Shown: in pieces, positions 25,676-33,533 of the stretch
How the letters are laid out: each line of letters opens with the position of its first letter
Numbering within the stretch: position 1 is the stretch's first letter
Source: Thermocaproicibacter sp041859875
GTDB taxonomy: Bacteria > Bacillota > Clostridia > Oscillospirales > Acutalibacteraceae
DNA: 64,000 nucleotides
Direction: 5' to 3'
Assembly (NCBI GenBank): GCA_041859875.1
Contig: JBFLFY010000005.1
Span: forward strand, 32,587-96,586
Translations under genes and position numbers: made by a program
Notes under the pieces: generated by a model
Database searches by the model: none
Told to the model about the DNA's origin: nothing
The model's input: the letters and a program-made list of their open reading frames with translations, nothing else

Positions 25676-26725
25676 GTGAAAAGTAAAAAGCTCAGACTTG
25701 TACGGAATCTTGTCATATTAATTTTCAGCCTGATTTTTCTGGTAGGCGGAGGCGCCTGCCTTTACACCGACCAGCTTTTAAATAAAATCAAATTTTCCCC
25801 GGACAGCGGCAGCTCTCAGGCAGGGCCGCAGATTCAGTTCCATACCGGCTCAGACAATGCGGCAAATGCAAAAGCAGGCATCATAGGCGGCCTGTACCGC
25901 GACGACGCAATTATTAACGTTCTTTTGCTCGGTGCGGATGATTACCAGCAGAACGACACGGGCCGCAGCGACAGCATGATGCTTGTTTCTGTGGACACGC
26001 GCCACAAAAAGCTGAAAATTACCTCTTTTATGCGTGATATGTATGTTCCCATTCCCGGCATCGGCAGCACCAAGCTGTGCCATGCGTACAGCCTCGGCGG
26101 CGGTGACGCAAAAGGTGCGCGCAAGGTTGTTTCCACGCTGGAAAGCAACTTCGGCGTCGACATTGACCGCTATGCTATCATCCATATTTCCGCGTTCCCA
26201 AAAATTATTGACCGGCTTGGCGGCGTGGAGATTGCCCTTACGGATGAGAAAAACAGCGACGGCATTTCCGAAGCCGGGCTTATCAATGCGTATTCGGGTG
26301 ACAGCAGGCAGGTGCATACCGGGGTCAACAACCTTTCCGGCCTGCAGGCGCTTTACTATTCCCGTATCCGCGAAATCGGCAACGACCAGGGACGCACGGA
26401 ACGGCAGCGGAAAGTATTTTCAAGCCTTGTGGACAAACTCAAAAAATCCAGCATTGGGGATTTGAACGCTGCACTGGCCGATGTGCTGTCGCTTGTATCG
26501 ACCAATATGACGAAAAATGAAGTTGTTTCCATGGCGGCAAACTCCCTTACGTACCTGCACTACCCGGTTGCTCAGCATCGGGTGCCGACCGAGGGCGAAT
26601 ATTGGGATGTTAAAGACAGCGAGGGCAACTGGAAATGGCTTGGCATCGACACGGAAAAATGCCGGAGCAGTTTTACAAAGTTTATTTTTGAAAATGACAT
26701 TCCCACCGGAAATTATCCTGGATAA
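25676..26725 (+). CDS. LytR-CpsA-Psr (LCP) family protein, copy 1
   Basis: A 349-residue membrane-anchored LCP protein. It has a short cytoplasmic start, one transmembrane helix (about residues 8-30) and an outer LCP domain. The conserved Arg/Asp residues are visible in DTGRSDSMMLVSVDTRHKK (residues about 98-116), SFMRDMYVPIP, FPKIIDRLGGVEI and YSRIREIGND. LCP enzymes transfer teichoic acid or other polyprenyl-linked polymers to peptidoglycan. The GTG at 25676 is chosen: AAGGA lies 10 bases before it and it matches the start of copy 2, which has the same length. Confidence 0.93.
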   Translation: MKSKKLRLVRNLVILIFSLIFLVGGGACLYTDQLLNKIKFSPDSGSSQAGPQIQFHTGSDNAANAKAGIIGGLYRDDAIINVLLLGADDYQQNDTGRSDSMMLVSVDTRHKKLKITSFMRDMYVPIPGIGSTKLCHAYSLGGGDAKGARKVVSTLESNFGVDIDRYAIIHISAFPKIIDRLGGVEIALTDEKNSDGISEAGLINAYSGDSRQVHTGVNNLSGLQALYYSRIREIGNDQGRTERQRKVFSSLVDKLKKSSIGDLNAALADVLSLVSTNMTKNEVVSMAANSLTYLHYPVAQHRVPTEGEYWDVKDSEGNWKWLGIDTEKCRSSFTKFIFENDIPTGNYPG

Positions 26726-26792
26726 TTTTTCATAGCGTCAGGGGAAGGCAGCATTCCCAAAGTGGTTTACCCCTTTTTTGTTATTTTTCCTG

Positions 26793-26821
26793 TTTACATT
26801 TCAAAAAATGGGGTATATAAT
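26793..26821 (+). promoter_or_regulatory. Promoter of the second LCP gene
   Basis: TTTACA (26793-26798), 17-base spacer, TATAAT (26816-26821). Confidence 0.85.
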
Positions 26822-26889
26822 ACACTAAACTGGGTCTTTGTGTTAAAAGTGACGTTTCATAACTGCTTATATTTATAAGGAATGATACT

Positions 26890-27939
26890 GTGAAAAGTAA
26901 AAAGCTGATGTTGATACGGAATATTATTATTCTGGTCTTCAGCCTCATTTTCCTGGTGGGCGGGTGCGCTTGCCTTTACGCCGACCAACTTTTGAGCAAA
27001 ATTAAATATACCCCCGATGTCGGCAGTTCACAGGCGGGGCCTGCGCTGCAGTTTAATGCCGGAAACGGCTCCAGCAACAACACCAATGCGAAAGCCGGGA
27101 TTATCGGCGGGATGTATCACGACGACGCCATTATTAACATCCTAATGCTCGGAACGGATGATTATCAGAAAGACGACGTGGGCCGCAGCGACAGTATGCT
27201 GCTCGTTTCCATTGACACGCGCCATAACAAGCTGAAAATCACTTCTTTTATGCGTGACCTGTATGTTGCCATACCGGGAATTGGCAGCAATAAGTTGAAC
27301 GCCGCCTACAGCCTTGCCGGAGGTAAGGAAAAGGGCGCGCGCAAGGTCGTTACTACATTGGAGGCAAATTTTGGCATAGACATCGACCGCTATGTTATCG
27401 TTGACTTTTCCGCATTCCCGAAAATTATTGACCGCCTCGGCGGAGTTGAGATTAATCTTACCAATGAAACAAACAGTGACGGGATTGGCGAAGCTGGAAT
27501 TATTAACGCGTATTCCGGCGACAGCAAACAGGTACATACCGGGTTAAACAATTTGGACGGGCTTCAGGCACGCTATTATACGCGCATCCGGGAAATCGGC
27601 AACGACTTCGAGCGTACGGAGCGCCAGCGCAAAGTCTTTACAAGCCTTGTAAACAAGCTGAAGGCTGCCAGCCTGCCAACCATTTATGGTGTTTTGGCCG
27701 ATACGCTGAACGACATTACCACGAACATGACAAAGGATGAAATTGTGTCCATGGCATCCAATTCGCTGACCTACCTGCATTACCCGATTGTTCAGGACCG
27801 TGTGCCGCGGGATGGCGAGTACACCTCCAAAAATTTGGATGTGGGCGCCTGCCTTGTGCCGGACCTTACAGAATGCCGTGACTCGTTTACAAAGTTTATT
27901 TTTGAAAATGATATTCCCACGGGAACCTACACCCCGTAA
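26890..27939 (+). CDS. LytR-CpsA-Psr (LCP) family protein, copy 2
   Basis: A 349-residue paralogue of the preceding gene, similar across its full length, from the KSKKL start and transmembrane helix to the shared ending FTKFIFENDIPTG. The LCP signature residues are kept (VGRSDSMLLVSIDTRHNK, SFMRDLYV, RIREIGND). The main differences are in the linker after the membrane helix and a short stretch before the C-terminus. GTG start. It has its own promoter, so the two copies can be expressed separately. A tandem duplication with probably overlapping wall-polymer ligase function. Confidence 0.93.
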   Translation: MKSKKLMLIRNIIILVFSLIFLVGGCACLYADQLLSKIKYTPDVGSSQAGPALQFNAGNGSSNNTNAKAGIIGGMYHDDAIINILMLGTDDYQKDDVGRSDSMLLVSIDTRHNKLKITSFMRDLYVAIPGIGSNKLNAAYSLAGGKEKGARKVVTTLEANFGIDIDRYVIVDFSAFPKIIDRLGGVEINLTNETNSDGIGEAGIINAYSGDSKQVHTGLNNLDGLQARYYTRIREIGNDFERTERQRKVFTSLVNKLKAASLPTIYGVLADTLNDITTNMTKDEIVSMASNSLTYLHYPIVQDRVPRDGEYTSKNLDVGACLVPDLTECRDSFTKFIFENDIPTGTYTP

Positions 27940-27960
27940 ACCCTGAAATCTATAAAAGGG

Positions 27961-27998
27961 AAAAGCCGCACAGCTGGATGCCGTGCGGCTTTTTTTAA
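27961..27998 (+). terminator. Terminator of the second LCP gene
   Basis: AAAGCCGCAC / GTGCGGCTTT stem with an 11-base loop and seven Ts. Confidence 0.88.
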
Positions 27999-28015
27999 GG
28001 AGTTTGTCAAAAATC

Positions 28016-29299
28016 ATGTCTGCACCACTGTATGAAGCACTTCTGCGCCATAAAAGCCTTAACCGCTCGTCGTTTCACACGCCCGGCCATAAAAATAATC
28101 TGCAGGCGCTGCCGCCGGACCTGTATTCGCTCGATTTTACTGAACTGCCGGACACCGACAGCCTTTTTGACGCGGCAGGGCCTATCCGGCAAGCAGAACA
28201 GCTTGCCTCACAATTTTTCGGGACAGCGCGCACCTGCCTTTCTGCGGGTGGCTGTACCCTCTGCATTCAGGCGATGCTGCGGCTTGCTGCGCCGCAGGGC
28301 GGGAAAGTGCTTTGCTCGCGTGTCATCCACCGGGGAGCGGTAAACGCAATGGCCTTGCTTGGGCTGGAACCCGTCTGGGCCATGCCGGGGGATGTCCTTT
28401 CTGCTTTACACGAACACACGGATGTAAAGGCTGTTTACATTACAAGCCCGAACTATTATGGCCAGCTGATGGATGTGTCGGCTCTTTCCGCCGCCTGCAG
28501 ACGAAAAAGCATTCCGCTGCTTGTGGACTGTGCCCACGGCGCGCAGCTGATGTTTACGGAGCCAAAGCTGCACCCGCTTTCCCTTGGCGCGGCGATGACG
28601 GCGGATTCCGCGCATAAAACCCTCGGCGTGCTTACAGGCGGCGCATGGCTGAATATCGGCGATACACGCTATGCGGAAGGCGCAAAACAGGCGATGGCGC
28701 TGTTTGGTTCTACGAGCCCGTCTTACCCGATTATGGCTTCGCTTGATTACGCCCGCGAATGGCTGCAGGTGCACCCGGGCGCGTTCCTGCCGCTGCAGCA
28801 GAGAGTGTCGGAAATCCGTGCGCTGGCGCAAAGCCGCGGGATTGCGCTCCCTGCGGGGCCGTGCGACCCCACACGCATTACGCTGAAAACCGCATCCATT
28901 GGTGTGACGGGAACCCGGGCGGCGGAAATATTCCGCAGAATGGGTGTTGAGCCGGAGTATGCCGATGAGGCTTACCTTGTATTGATAGCGACGCCGTTTA
29001 ATACGCCGGAAGATTTCCGCCGCGTGGAAGAAGCCGTTAAGGCCCTGCCTGTTTTCAGCCCTTTACCGGAGCATCCGCCTCTGCCGCCTTTGCCGCCGGT
29101 TGACGCGAGCCTGCGCGAAGCAATCTTTGCTCCCGCAGAAACCGTTGCACTGAAAAGCGCCGTCGGCCGCATTGCCGCGGAAGCGGCTTGCCCGTGCCCG
29201 CCCGGTGTGCCTGCCGTTATGCCGGGCGAACGGGTTACGCCGGAGGCAGCGGAGTTTTTGCGCGGGTATGGCTTTTTACAGCTTAAAGTGCTAGAATAA
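28016..29299 (+). CDS. Orn/Lys/Arg decarboxylase family protein (YaaO-like)
   Basis: A 427-residue fold-type I PLP enzyme of the short Orn/Lys/Arg decarboxylase group. It starts with the typical SFHTPGHKN (about residues 20-28), carries the PLP-binding Lys in SAHKTLGVLTGGAWL (about 200), and has a reduced C-terminal domain. Substrate unknown: lysine, arginine or ornithine. The ATG at 28016 follows AAGGAG at 27997; an upstream in-frame GTG falls inside the preceding terminator and is rejected. In Bacillus yaaO lies just before tmk-yaaQ, and here it precedes darA (yaaQ). Confidence 0.85.
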   Translation: MSAPLYEALLRHKSLNRSSFHTPGHKNNLQALPPDLYSLDFTELPDTDSLFDAAGPIRQAEQLASQFFGTARTCLSAGGCTLCIQAMLRLAAPQGGKVLCSRVIHRGAVNAMALLGLEPVWAMPGDVLSALHEHTDVKAVYITSPNYYGQLMDVSALSAACRRKSIPLLVDCAHGAQLMFTEPKLHPLSLGAAMTADSAHKTLGVLTGGAWLNIGDTRYAEGAKQAMALFGSTSPSYPIMASLDYAREWLQVHPGAFLPLQQRVSEIRALAQSRGIALPAGPCDPTRITLKTASIGVTGTRAAEIFRRMGVEPEYADEAYLVLIATPFNTPEDFRRVEEAVKALPVFSPLPEHPPLPPLPPVDASLREAIFAPAETVALKSAVGRIAAEAACPCPPGVPAVMPGERVTPEAAEFLRGYGFLQLKVLE

Positions 29300-29389
29300 A
29301 AGTGTTCATATCGTAAAAAAACTGCATACTAATAAACTGTAGGAATATAGAATCCGAAAGAGCGCTGTATGGCGCGGGAGGGATTTCAT

Positions 29390-29713
29390 ATGAAACTTGT
29401 CATGGCAATCGTGGGGAGCGAAGACAGCGCCAATGTGGCTGAAGCTCTTACCAAAGACGGCTTTTCTGTTACAAAGCTGGCAACAACGGGCGGCTTCCTG
29501 AAATCCGGGAACACCACGTTCATCGTTGGAACCGACGATGACAAGGTTGACCGCGTAATTGACATTGTTTCTGAGCAAAGCCGCCGCCGTACGCAGCTTG
29601 TGCCGAACACGGCTACAATGGATATGGGAATGTACTCCGCCTACCCGGTGGAAGTCACGGTTGGCGGTTCAACAATTTTTGTGCTTCCTGTGGAGCGCTT
29701 TGAAAAAGTATGA
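29390..29713 (+). CDS. darA: Cyclic di-AMP receptor DarA/PstA (PII-like)
   Basis: A 107-residue PII-like protein (former DUF970, YaaQ). It begins MKLVMAIVGSEDSANV and has the conserved TTGGFLKSGNTTFIVG (residues about 28-43) and a RRRTQLVP segment of the flexible loop. It binds c-di-AMP as a trimer; the downstream target is not settled in any organism. The ATG at 29390 follows GGGAGGG. Its stop overlaps the holB start (ATGA), indicating translational coupling. Confidence 0.93.
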   Translation: MKLVMAIVGSEDSANVAEALTKDGFSVTKLATTGGFLKSGNTTFIVGTDDDKVDRVIDIVSEQSRRRTQLVPNTATMDMGMYSAYPVEVTVGGSTIFVLPVERFEKV

Positions 29714-30570
29714 GTCTGTGTTTTGAAAAGTATGAAGGCACAGTGCCGGAAGCACTTTCCGCGGCCTTTTCCGGCGGGCTGCCTCATGCTGTTTTGCTGG
29801 AAGGCGAACCGGGCAGCGGAACAGACCGGCTGGCTGCTTTTTTGGCGCAGGCGGCAGTCTGCGTGGCCGAGGGTGACAAGCCCTGTGGGCAGTGCTCCGG
29901 ATGCAGAAAAGCGCGCACCGGTTCACATCCGGATATTTTTACGCTGAATGGCGACGAAAATCCGCGGGCTTTTCCGGTAGACGCCATTCGGCAGATACGC
30001 GCGGATGCATATATCCGGCCGAATGAAGCGCCAAGCCGCGTCTTCGTTCTGCTTGGCGTTCAGAATATGTCTGAGATTTCGCAGAATGCCTTGCTGAAAA
30101 TTTTAGAGGAACCGCCGAAGAATGTCCTGTTTTTGCTGACTTCTGTCAGCGCGGCGGCATTGCTTCCAACGGTGCGTTCCCGTTTGCAGGTATTTTCCGT
30201 TCCGGGCGGCGGTCTGCCGCAGAACTGGGAAACGGCTGAGCAGGTGGCACATGCGGTCACGGCTCCGGGTGGGGCGCAGCTGCTGTTTACGCTTGCGGAA
30301 CCGTCCAAAGGCCGCGATTCGTTCCGTGAACTGCTGAAGCAGCTTTCACTGATTTTCCGTGATGCTCTTGTGCGGCGCTCGGGAGGAAAAGCGATGATTA
30401 CCGGCTTGGAAGAAACGGCTGCCCTGCTGAGCAGCCGCCTGACGCGCCGAAGTCTTATGCGTATGGAAGAAGCAACCGAAATGGCGCGCCGCGCGCTGGT
30501 GCAGAATGTTAATACCGCCCTGCTGGCCGCCGCCTACTGTGCGGAAATACGCTCGGCGGCGGAACTGTAA
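29710..30570 (+). CDS. holB: DNA polymerase III subunit delta'
   Basis: A 286-residue clamp-loader AAA+ subunit. It shows a degenerate P-loop (LEGEPGSGTDRLA, about residue 30), a zinc-binding CGQCSGCRKA (about 57-66) with a following HPDIF, and a sensor-like segment ISQNALLKILEEPPKNVLFLL (in two parts, about 120-140). It opens the sliding clamp together with the delta and tau subunits. ATG overlaps the stop of darA. The gene order darA-holB-ricT is typical of Firmicutes. Confidence 0.93.
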   Translation: MSLCFEKYEGTVPEALSAAFSGGLPHAVLLEGEPGSGTDRLAAFLAQAAVCVAEGDKPCGQCSGCRKARTGSHPDIFTLNGDENPRAFPVDAIRQIRADAYIRPNEAPSRVFVLLGVQNMSEISQNALLKILEEPPKNVLFLLTSVSAAALLPTVRSRLQVFSVPGGGLPQNWETAEQVAHAVTAPGGAQLLFTLAEPSKGRDSFRELLKQLSLIFRDALVRRSGGKAMITGLEETAALLSSRLTRRSLMRMEEATEMARRALVQNVNTALLAAAYCAEIRSAAEL

Positions 30571-30589
30571 GCAGGAAGGAAGGTCTAAT

Positions 30590-31459
30590 ATGGCAGAAGT
30601 TATCGGCGTTCGCTTTCAGGACGTTGGCAAAGTATATTATTTTGATCCGGCAGGCAGCCAGATGAAACGGGGCGACAGCGTCATTGTGGAAACTTCACGC
30701 GGAATTGAGTGCGGCGAAGTTGCCATGGAAAACCGGCAGATTAGTGACGAAAAACTTGTTCAGCCGCTCAAAAAGCTGATTCGTCCCGCTACAAAAAATG
30801 ACCTCCGAAAAGTTGAGGAAAACCATAAAAAAGAAAAAAGTGCGTTCCAAATTTGCCTGCAGAAAATTGCCGCTCATAAACTTGAGATGAAGCTCGTGGA
30901 TGTGGAGTACACGTTTGACAACTCAAAGATTCTGTTTTATTTTACTGCAGATGGGCGTGTTGATTTCCGCGAGCTGGTGAAAGATCTTGCTTCGGTTTTT
31001 CGCACCCGCATTGAACTGCGCCAGATTGGCGTGCGTGACGAGGCAAAAATGCTTGGCGGCATTGGAATCTGCGGGCGGCCTTTCTGCTGCTCGACGTTTC
31101 TCGGCGGGTTTCAGCCGGTTTCCATTAAAATGGCTAAAGAGCAGGGCCTTTCGCTGAATCCGGTGAAGATTTCCGGCATCTGCGGCCGCCTGATGTGCTG
31201 CCTGAAATATGAGCAGGAAGCATACACAGACATGATACGCGTCGTACCGGCTGTGAACACGGCAGTTATGACGCCGCAGGGAAAAGGAACGGTCACAGAC
31301 CGCAACCTGCTCAGCGCCACGGTAAGCGTACGGCTGGATTCTGCGTTAGACACCACAGCACAAACGTTCCGTGCGGATGAGGTAAAGGTGCTGAAAGCTC
31401 CGCATACCGGTTCAGCCAAAGCGGAGCATACGAAGCCGCAGGTTCCCGGCAGCAATTAA
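30590..31459 (+). CDS. ricT: PSP1-domain protein RicT (YaaT)
   Basis: A 289-residue protein with an N-terminal PSP1 domain and the Cys-rich motifs that bind [4Fe-4S] clusters in the RicAFT complex (GICGRPFCCSTFLGGF at about 155-170 and CGRLMCCLKYEQEAY at about 195-210). RicT helps RNase Y mature certain mRNAs and affects sporulation and competence in Bacillus. The ATG at 30590 follows GGAAGGAAGG; the open frame reaches back into holB but lacks a good site there. Confidence 0.92.
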   Translation: MAEVIGVRFQDVGKVYYFDPAGSQMKRGDSVIVETSRGIECGEVAMENRQISDEKLVQPLKKLIRPATKNDLRKVEENHKKEKSAFQICLQKIAAHKLEMKLVDVEYTFDNSKILFYFTADGRVDFRELVKDLASVFRTRIELRQIGVRDEAKMLGGIGICGRPFCCSTFLGGFQPVSIKMAKEQGLSLNPVKISGICGRLMCCLKYEQEAYTDMIRVVPAVNTAVMTPQGKGTVTDRNLLSATVSVRLDSALDTTAQTFRADEVKVLKAPHTGSAKAEHTKPQVPGSN

Positions 31460-31467
31460 ATTATCTG

Positions 31468-31495
31468 TTGCAATTTTAGCGGTTTATGGTACAAT
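31468..31495 (+). promoter_or_regulatory. Promoter of the ferredoxin gene
   Basis: TTGCAA (31468-31473), 16-base spacer, TACAAT (31490-31495). Confidence 0.7.
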
Positions 31496-31528
31496 TAAAG
31501 ACGAAATTTAAATTTGGAGGTGTCCCAG

Positions 31529-31699
31529 ATGGCTTATAAAATTAGTGATGACTGCATTTCCTGCGGTTCTTGTGCAGCACAGTGCCCGGTAGGTGCAATT
31601 CATGAGGGTGACGGCAAGTTCGAAATCGACCCGGATAAATGCACCGAGTGCGGTTCCTGCGCTAGTGTGTGCCCAGTAGGCGCACCGCAGCAGGCCTGA
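31529..31699 (+). CDS. 2[4Fe-4S] clostridial-type ferredoxin
   Basis: A 56-residue ferredoxin with two CxxCxxCxxxCP motifs (CISCGSCAAQCP at about residues 9-20, CTECGSCASVCP at about 38-49). It carries low-potential electrons, with the PFOR in this window as an obvious donor. The ATG at 31529 follows GGAGG (31516-31520). Own promoter and terminator. It sits inside the yaa/yab block, where Bacillus has no such gene. Confidence 0.95.
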   Translation: MAYKISDDCISCGSCAAQCPVGAIHEGDGKFEIDPDKCTECGSCASVCPVGAPQQA

Positions 31700-31717
31700 T
31701 TTTCCCGTATGAAAAAA

Positions 31718-31748
31718 GGGCGGAGCGCGTCAGCGCCCCGCCCCTTTT
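31718..31748 (+). terminator. Terminator of the ferredoxin gene
   Basis: 11-bp GC stem GGGCGGAGCGC / GCGCCCCGCCC with four-base loop, then CTTTT. Confidence 0.8.
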
Positions 31749-31777
31749 CTGTAGCGAACGAAGGGCGGTGAAAACAC

Positions 31778-32533
31778 TTGGACATCCCTGCTTTGCGGGA
31801 AGGGGAAAAGTTGGAGCCTCTTTCCAAAAGCGTTTCCGTTATTACGGGGAACGGCTATTTCTTCAGCACGGATACTATCCTGCTGGCGTGGTTTTCCATG
31901 CCGAAAAAGGGAGAAACCTGTGTTGATTTCGGCACAGGATGCGGAACTATACCGCTTTTGTGGTGTGCGCGTTCCAGGCCGCACAGCGTTTTCGCCGTTG
32001 AAATTCAGCCGGAAGCCTGCTGTATGGCGCGGCGTTCTGCCGAGTACAACGGCCTGCAGGATGTAATGCATGTGGCGGAGTGTGATATTCGGGAAGCTCA
32101 CCAAAAGGGCCAGGTCCCGTATGGCCTGGACCTGGTTGCCTGCAACCCGCCTTATAAAGCGGCGGGCAGCGGCGTTGTGAGTACTGCAAAAGGCAACCGC
32201 ATTGCCCGGCACGAAACCGTGTGCGGCTTTGCCGAAATTGCCGCCGCTGCTGCCGGTTCCCTGCGCTGGGGCGGCCGCTTTTGCTGCTGTATGCGGCCGG
32301 AGCGTCTGTGCGAAACGCTGGAAGTCCTTCACAAAACCGGCTTAGAGCCCAAGCGCCTCCGGTTTGTACAGCAGCGGGAAGGCGCTGCGCCGTTTCTTTT
32401 TCTTTTGCAGGCAAGCCGCGGCGGAAAACCCGGCATTCGGGTGGAACCCGTGCTGATGATTGAAAACGGCAGGGGCAGCCTTTCGGAAGAAATGCTGAAT
32501 ATTTACGGCGATTATAAGGAGGGCAGAACATGA
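31778..32533 (+). CDS. TrmN6-type tRNA (adenine-N6)-methyltransferase (YabB-like)
   Basis: A 251-residue SAM-dependent methyltransferase. Motif I lies at about residue 49 (VDFGTGCGTIPLLW), and the adenine-N6 catalytic motif NPPY is at about residue 126. It belongs to the YfiC/YabB group, which methylates A37 of tRNA1(Val) in E. coli. The start is a TTG at 31778, 8 bases after AAGGGCGGTG. Its stop overlaps the start of rsmI, as in the yabB-yabC order of Bacillus. Confidence 0.85.
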   Translation: MDIPALREGEKLEPLSKSVSVITGNGYFFSTDTILLAWFSMPKKGETCVDFGTGCGTIPLLWCARSRPHSVFAVEIQPEACCMARRSAEYNGLQDVMHVAECDIREAHQKGQVPYGLDLVACNPPYKAAGSGVVSTAKGNRIARHETVCGFAEIAAAAAGSLRWGGRFCCCMRPERLCETLEVLHKTGLEPKRLRFVQQREGAAPFLFLLQASRGGKPGIRVEPVLMIENGRGSLSEEMLNIYGDYKEGRT

Positions 32534-33375
32534 GTGGAAAACTGGTAGTAGTGGGTACGCCGATCGGCAATCTTTCGGATTTTTCCCCGCGGGCGGTGCA
32601 GGCGCTTTCGGAAGCCGACTTTATCGCGGCTGAGGATACGCGTGTTACCTTAAAGCTGCTGAATCATTTCGGGATTAAGAAGCCGCTTATAAGCTATTTT
32701 GAACACAACAAATATGAAAAGGGCGGTATGCTGTGCAGCCGTATGGAGGCGGGCGAAACGTGCGCGCTTGTTTCCGATGCGGGTATGCCGGCTATTTCGG
32801 ACCCGGGCGAGCTGCTTGTGGCACAGTGCGCCGAAAGGGGAATTCCCGTCTATGTGGTTCCGGGGCCGTGTGCCGTTGTTTCGGCACTGGCGGTTTCCGG
32901 CCTGCCGACCGGGAGATTCACATTTGAGGGCTTTTTAAGCGTCAATAAAAAAAGCCGGCGCGAACATCTGGAGAGCCTGAAAGACGAGCGCCGCACAATG
33001 GTGTTCTACGAGGCGCCGCATAAATTGGCGGCAACGCTCTGCGACCTGCTGGAAGCGCTGGGCGACCGCCGTATCTCTTTGGTGCGGGAGCTGACGAAGA
33101 TTCACGAAGAAGTGATTCGCACCACGATTTCCGAAGCGGCACGGCGCTATGCGGATGGAAGCGCAAAGGGTGAGTTTGTGCTTGTTGTGGAAGGTGCGCC
33201 TGCTCCTGAGCCGGAGCAGGAATCGGTACAGGATGCCCTTGTACTGGGACACAAATATCTGGCGGAAGGGGCTTCGGTTTCGGAAGCGGCCAAGCGTGCT
33301 GCCGCCGAAACCGGAAGAAAGAAAAGCGAGATTTACCGCGACCTAGTCCATGAAAAGGACGGAGCTTCCGAATAG
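32530..33375 (+). CDS. rsmI: 16S rRNA (cytidine1402-2'-O)-methyltransferase
   Basis: A 281-residue tetrapyrrole-methylase-fold enzyme. It begins KLVVVGTPIGNLSDFSPRAV and has EADFIAAEDTRVT (about 30-42), LVSDAGMPAISDPG (about 80-93) and the late MVFYEAPHKL (about 155). It adds a 2'-O-methyl group to C1402 of 16S rRNA. ATG after AAGGAGGG, overlapping the previous stop. Its own terminator overlaps the last codons. Confidence 0.95.
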   Translation: MSGKLVVVGTPIGNLSDFSPRAVQALSEADFIAAEDTRVTLKLLNHFGIKKPLISYFEHNKYEKGGMLCSRMEAGETCALVSDAGMPAISDPGELLVAQCAERGIPVYVVPGPCAVVSALAVSGLPTGRFTFEGFLSVNKKSRREHLESLKDERRTMVFYEAPHKLAATLCDLLEALGDRRISLVRELTKIHEEVIRTTISEAARRYADGSAKGEFVLVVEGAPAPEPEQESVQDALVLGHKYLAEGASVSEAAKRAAAETGRKKSEIYRDLVHEKDGASE

Positions 33376-33391
33376 GAGGCTCCGCCTTTTT
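33355..33391 (+). terminator. Terminator of trmN6-rsmI, overlapping the stop
   Basis: Arms AAGGACGGAGCTTCC (33355-33369) and GGAGGCTCCGCCTT (from 33375) flank the stop codon region and end in TTTTT. Confidence 0.8.
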
Positions 33392-33533
33392 CTGCCCTCT
33401 GTTTACTTGGCAGGGTGACTGTGCCGCAATCGATTATGCTGATTTTCTATCCGCTTTATTTTCTGCCCGGACCTTTTATTTCAGCGAATTTTCCGCTATA
33501 CTGAAAACAATCTGTGCGAAAGAGGAATTATGA

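Noticed and set aside
33376..33533. A fluoride riboswitch before the ClC gene
   Set aside because: The expected conserved segments are not present, so fluoride export is not supported.
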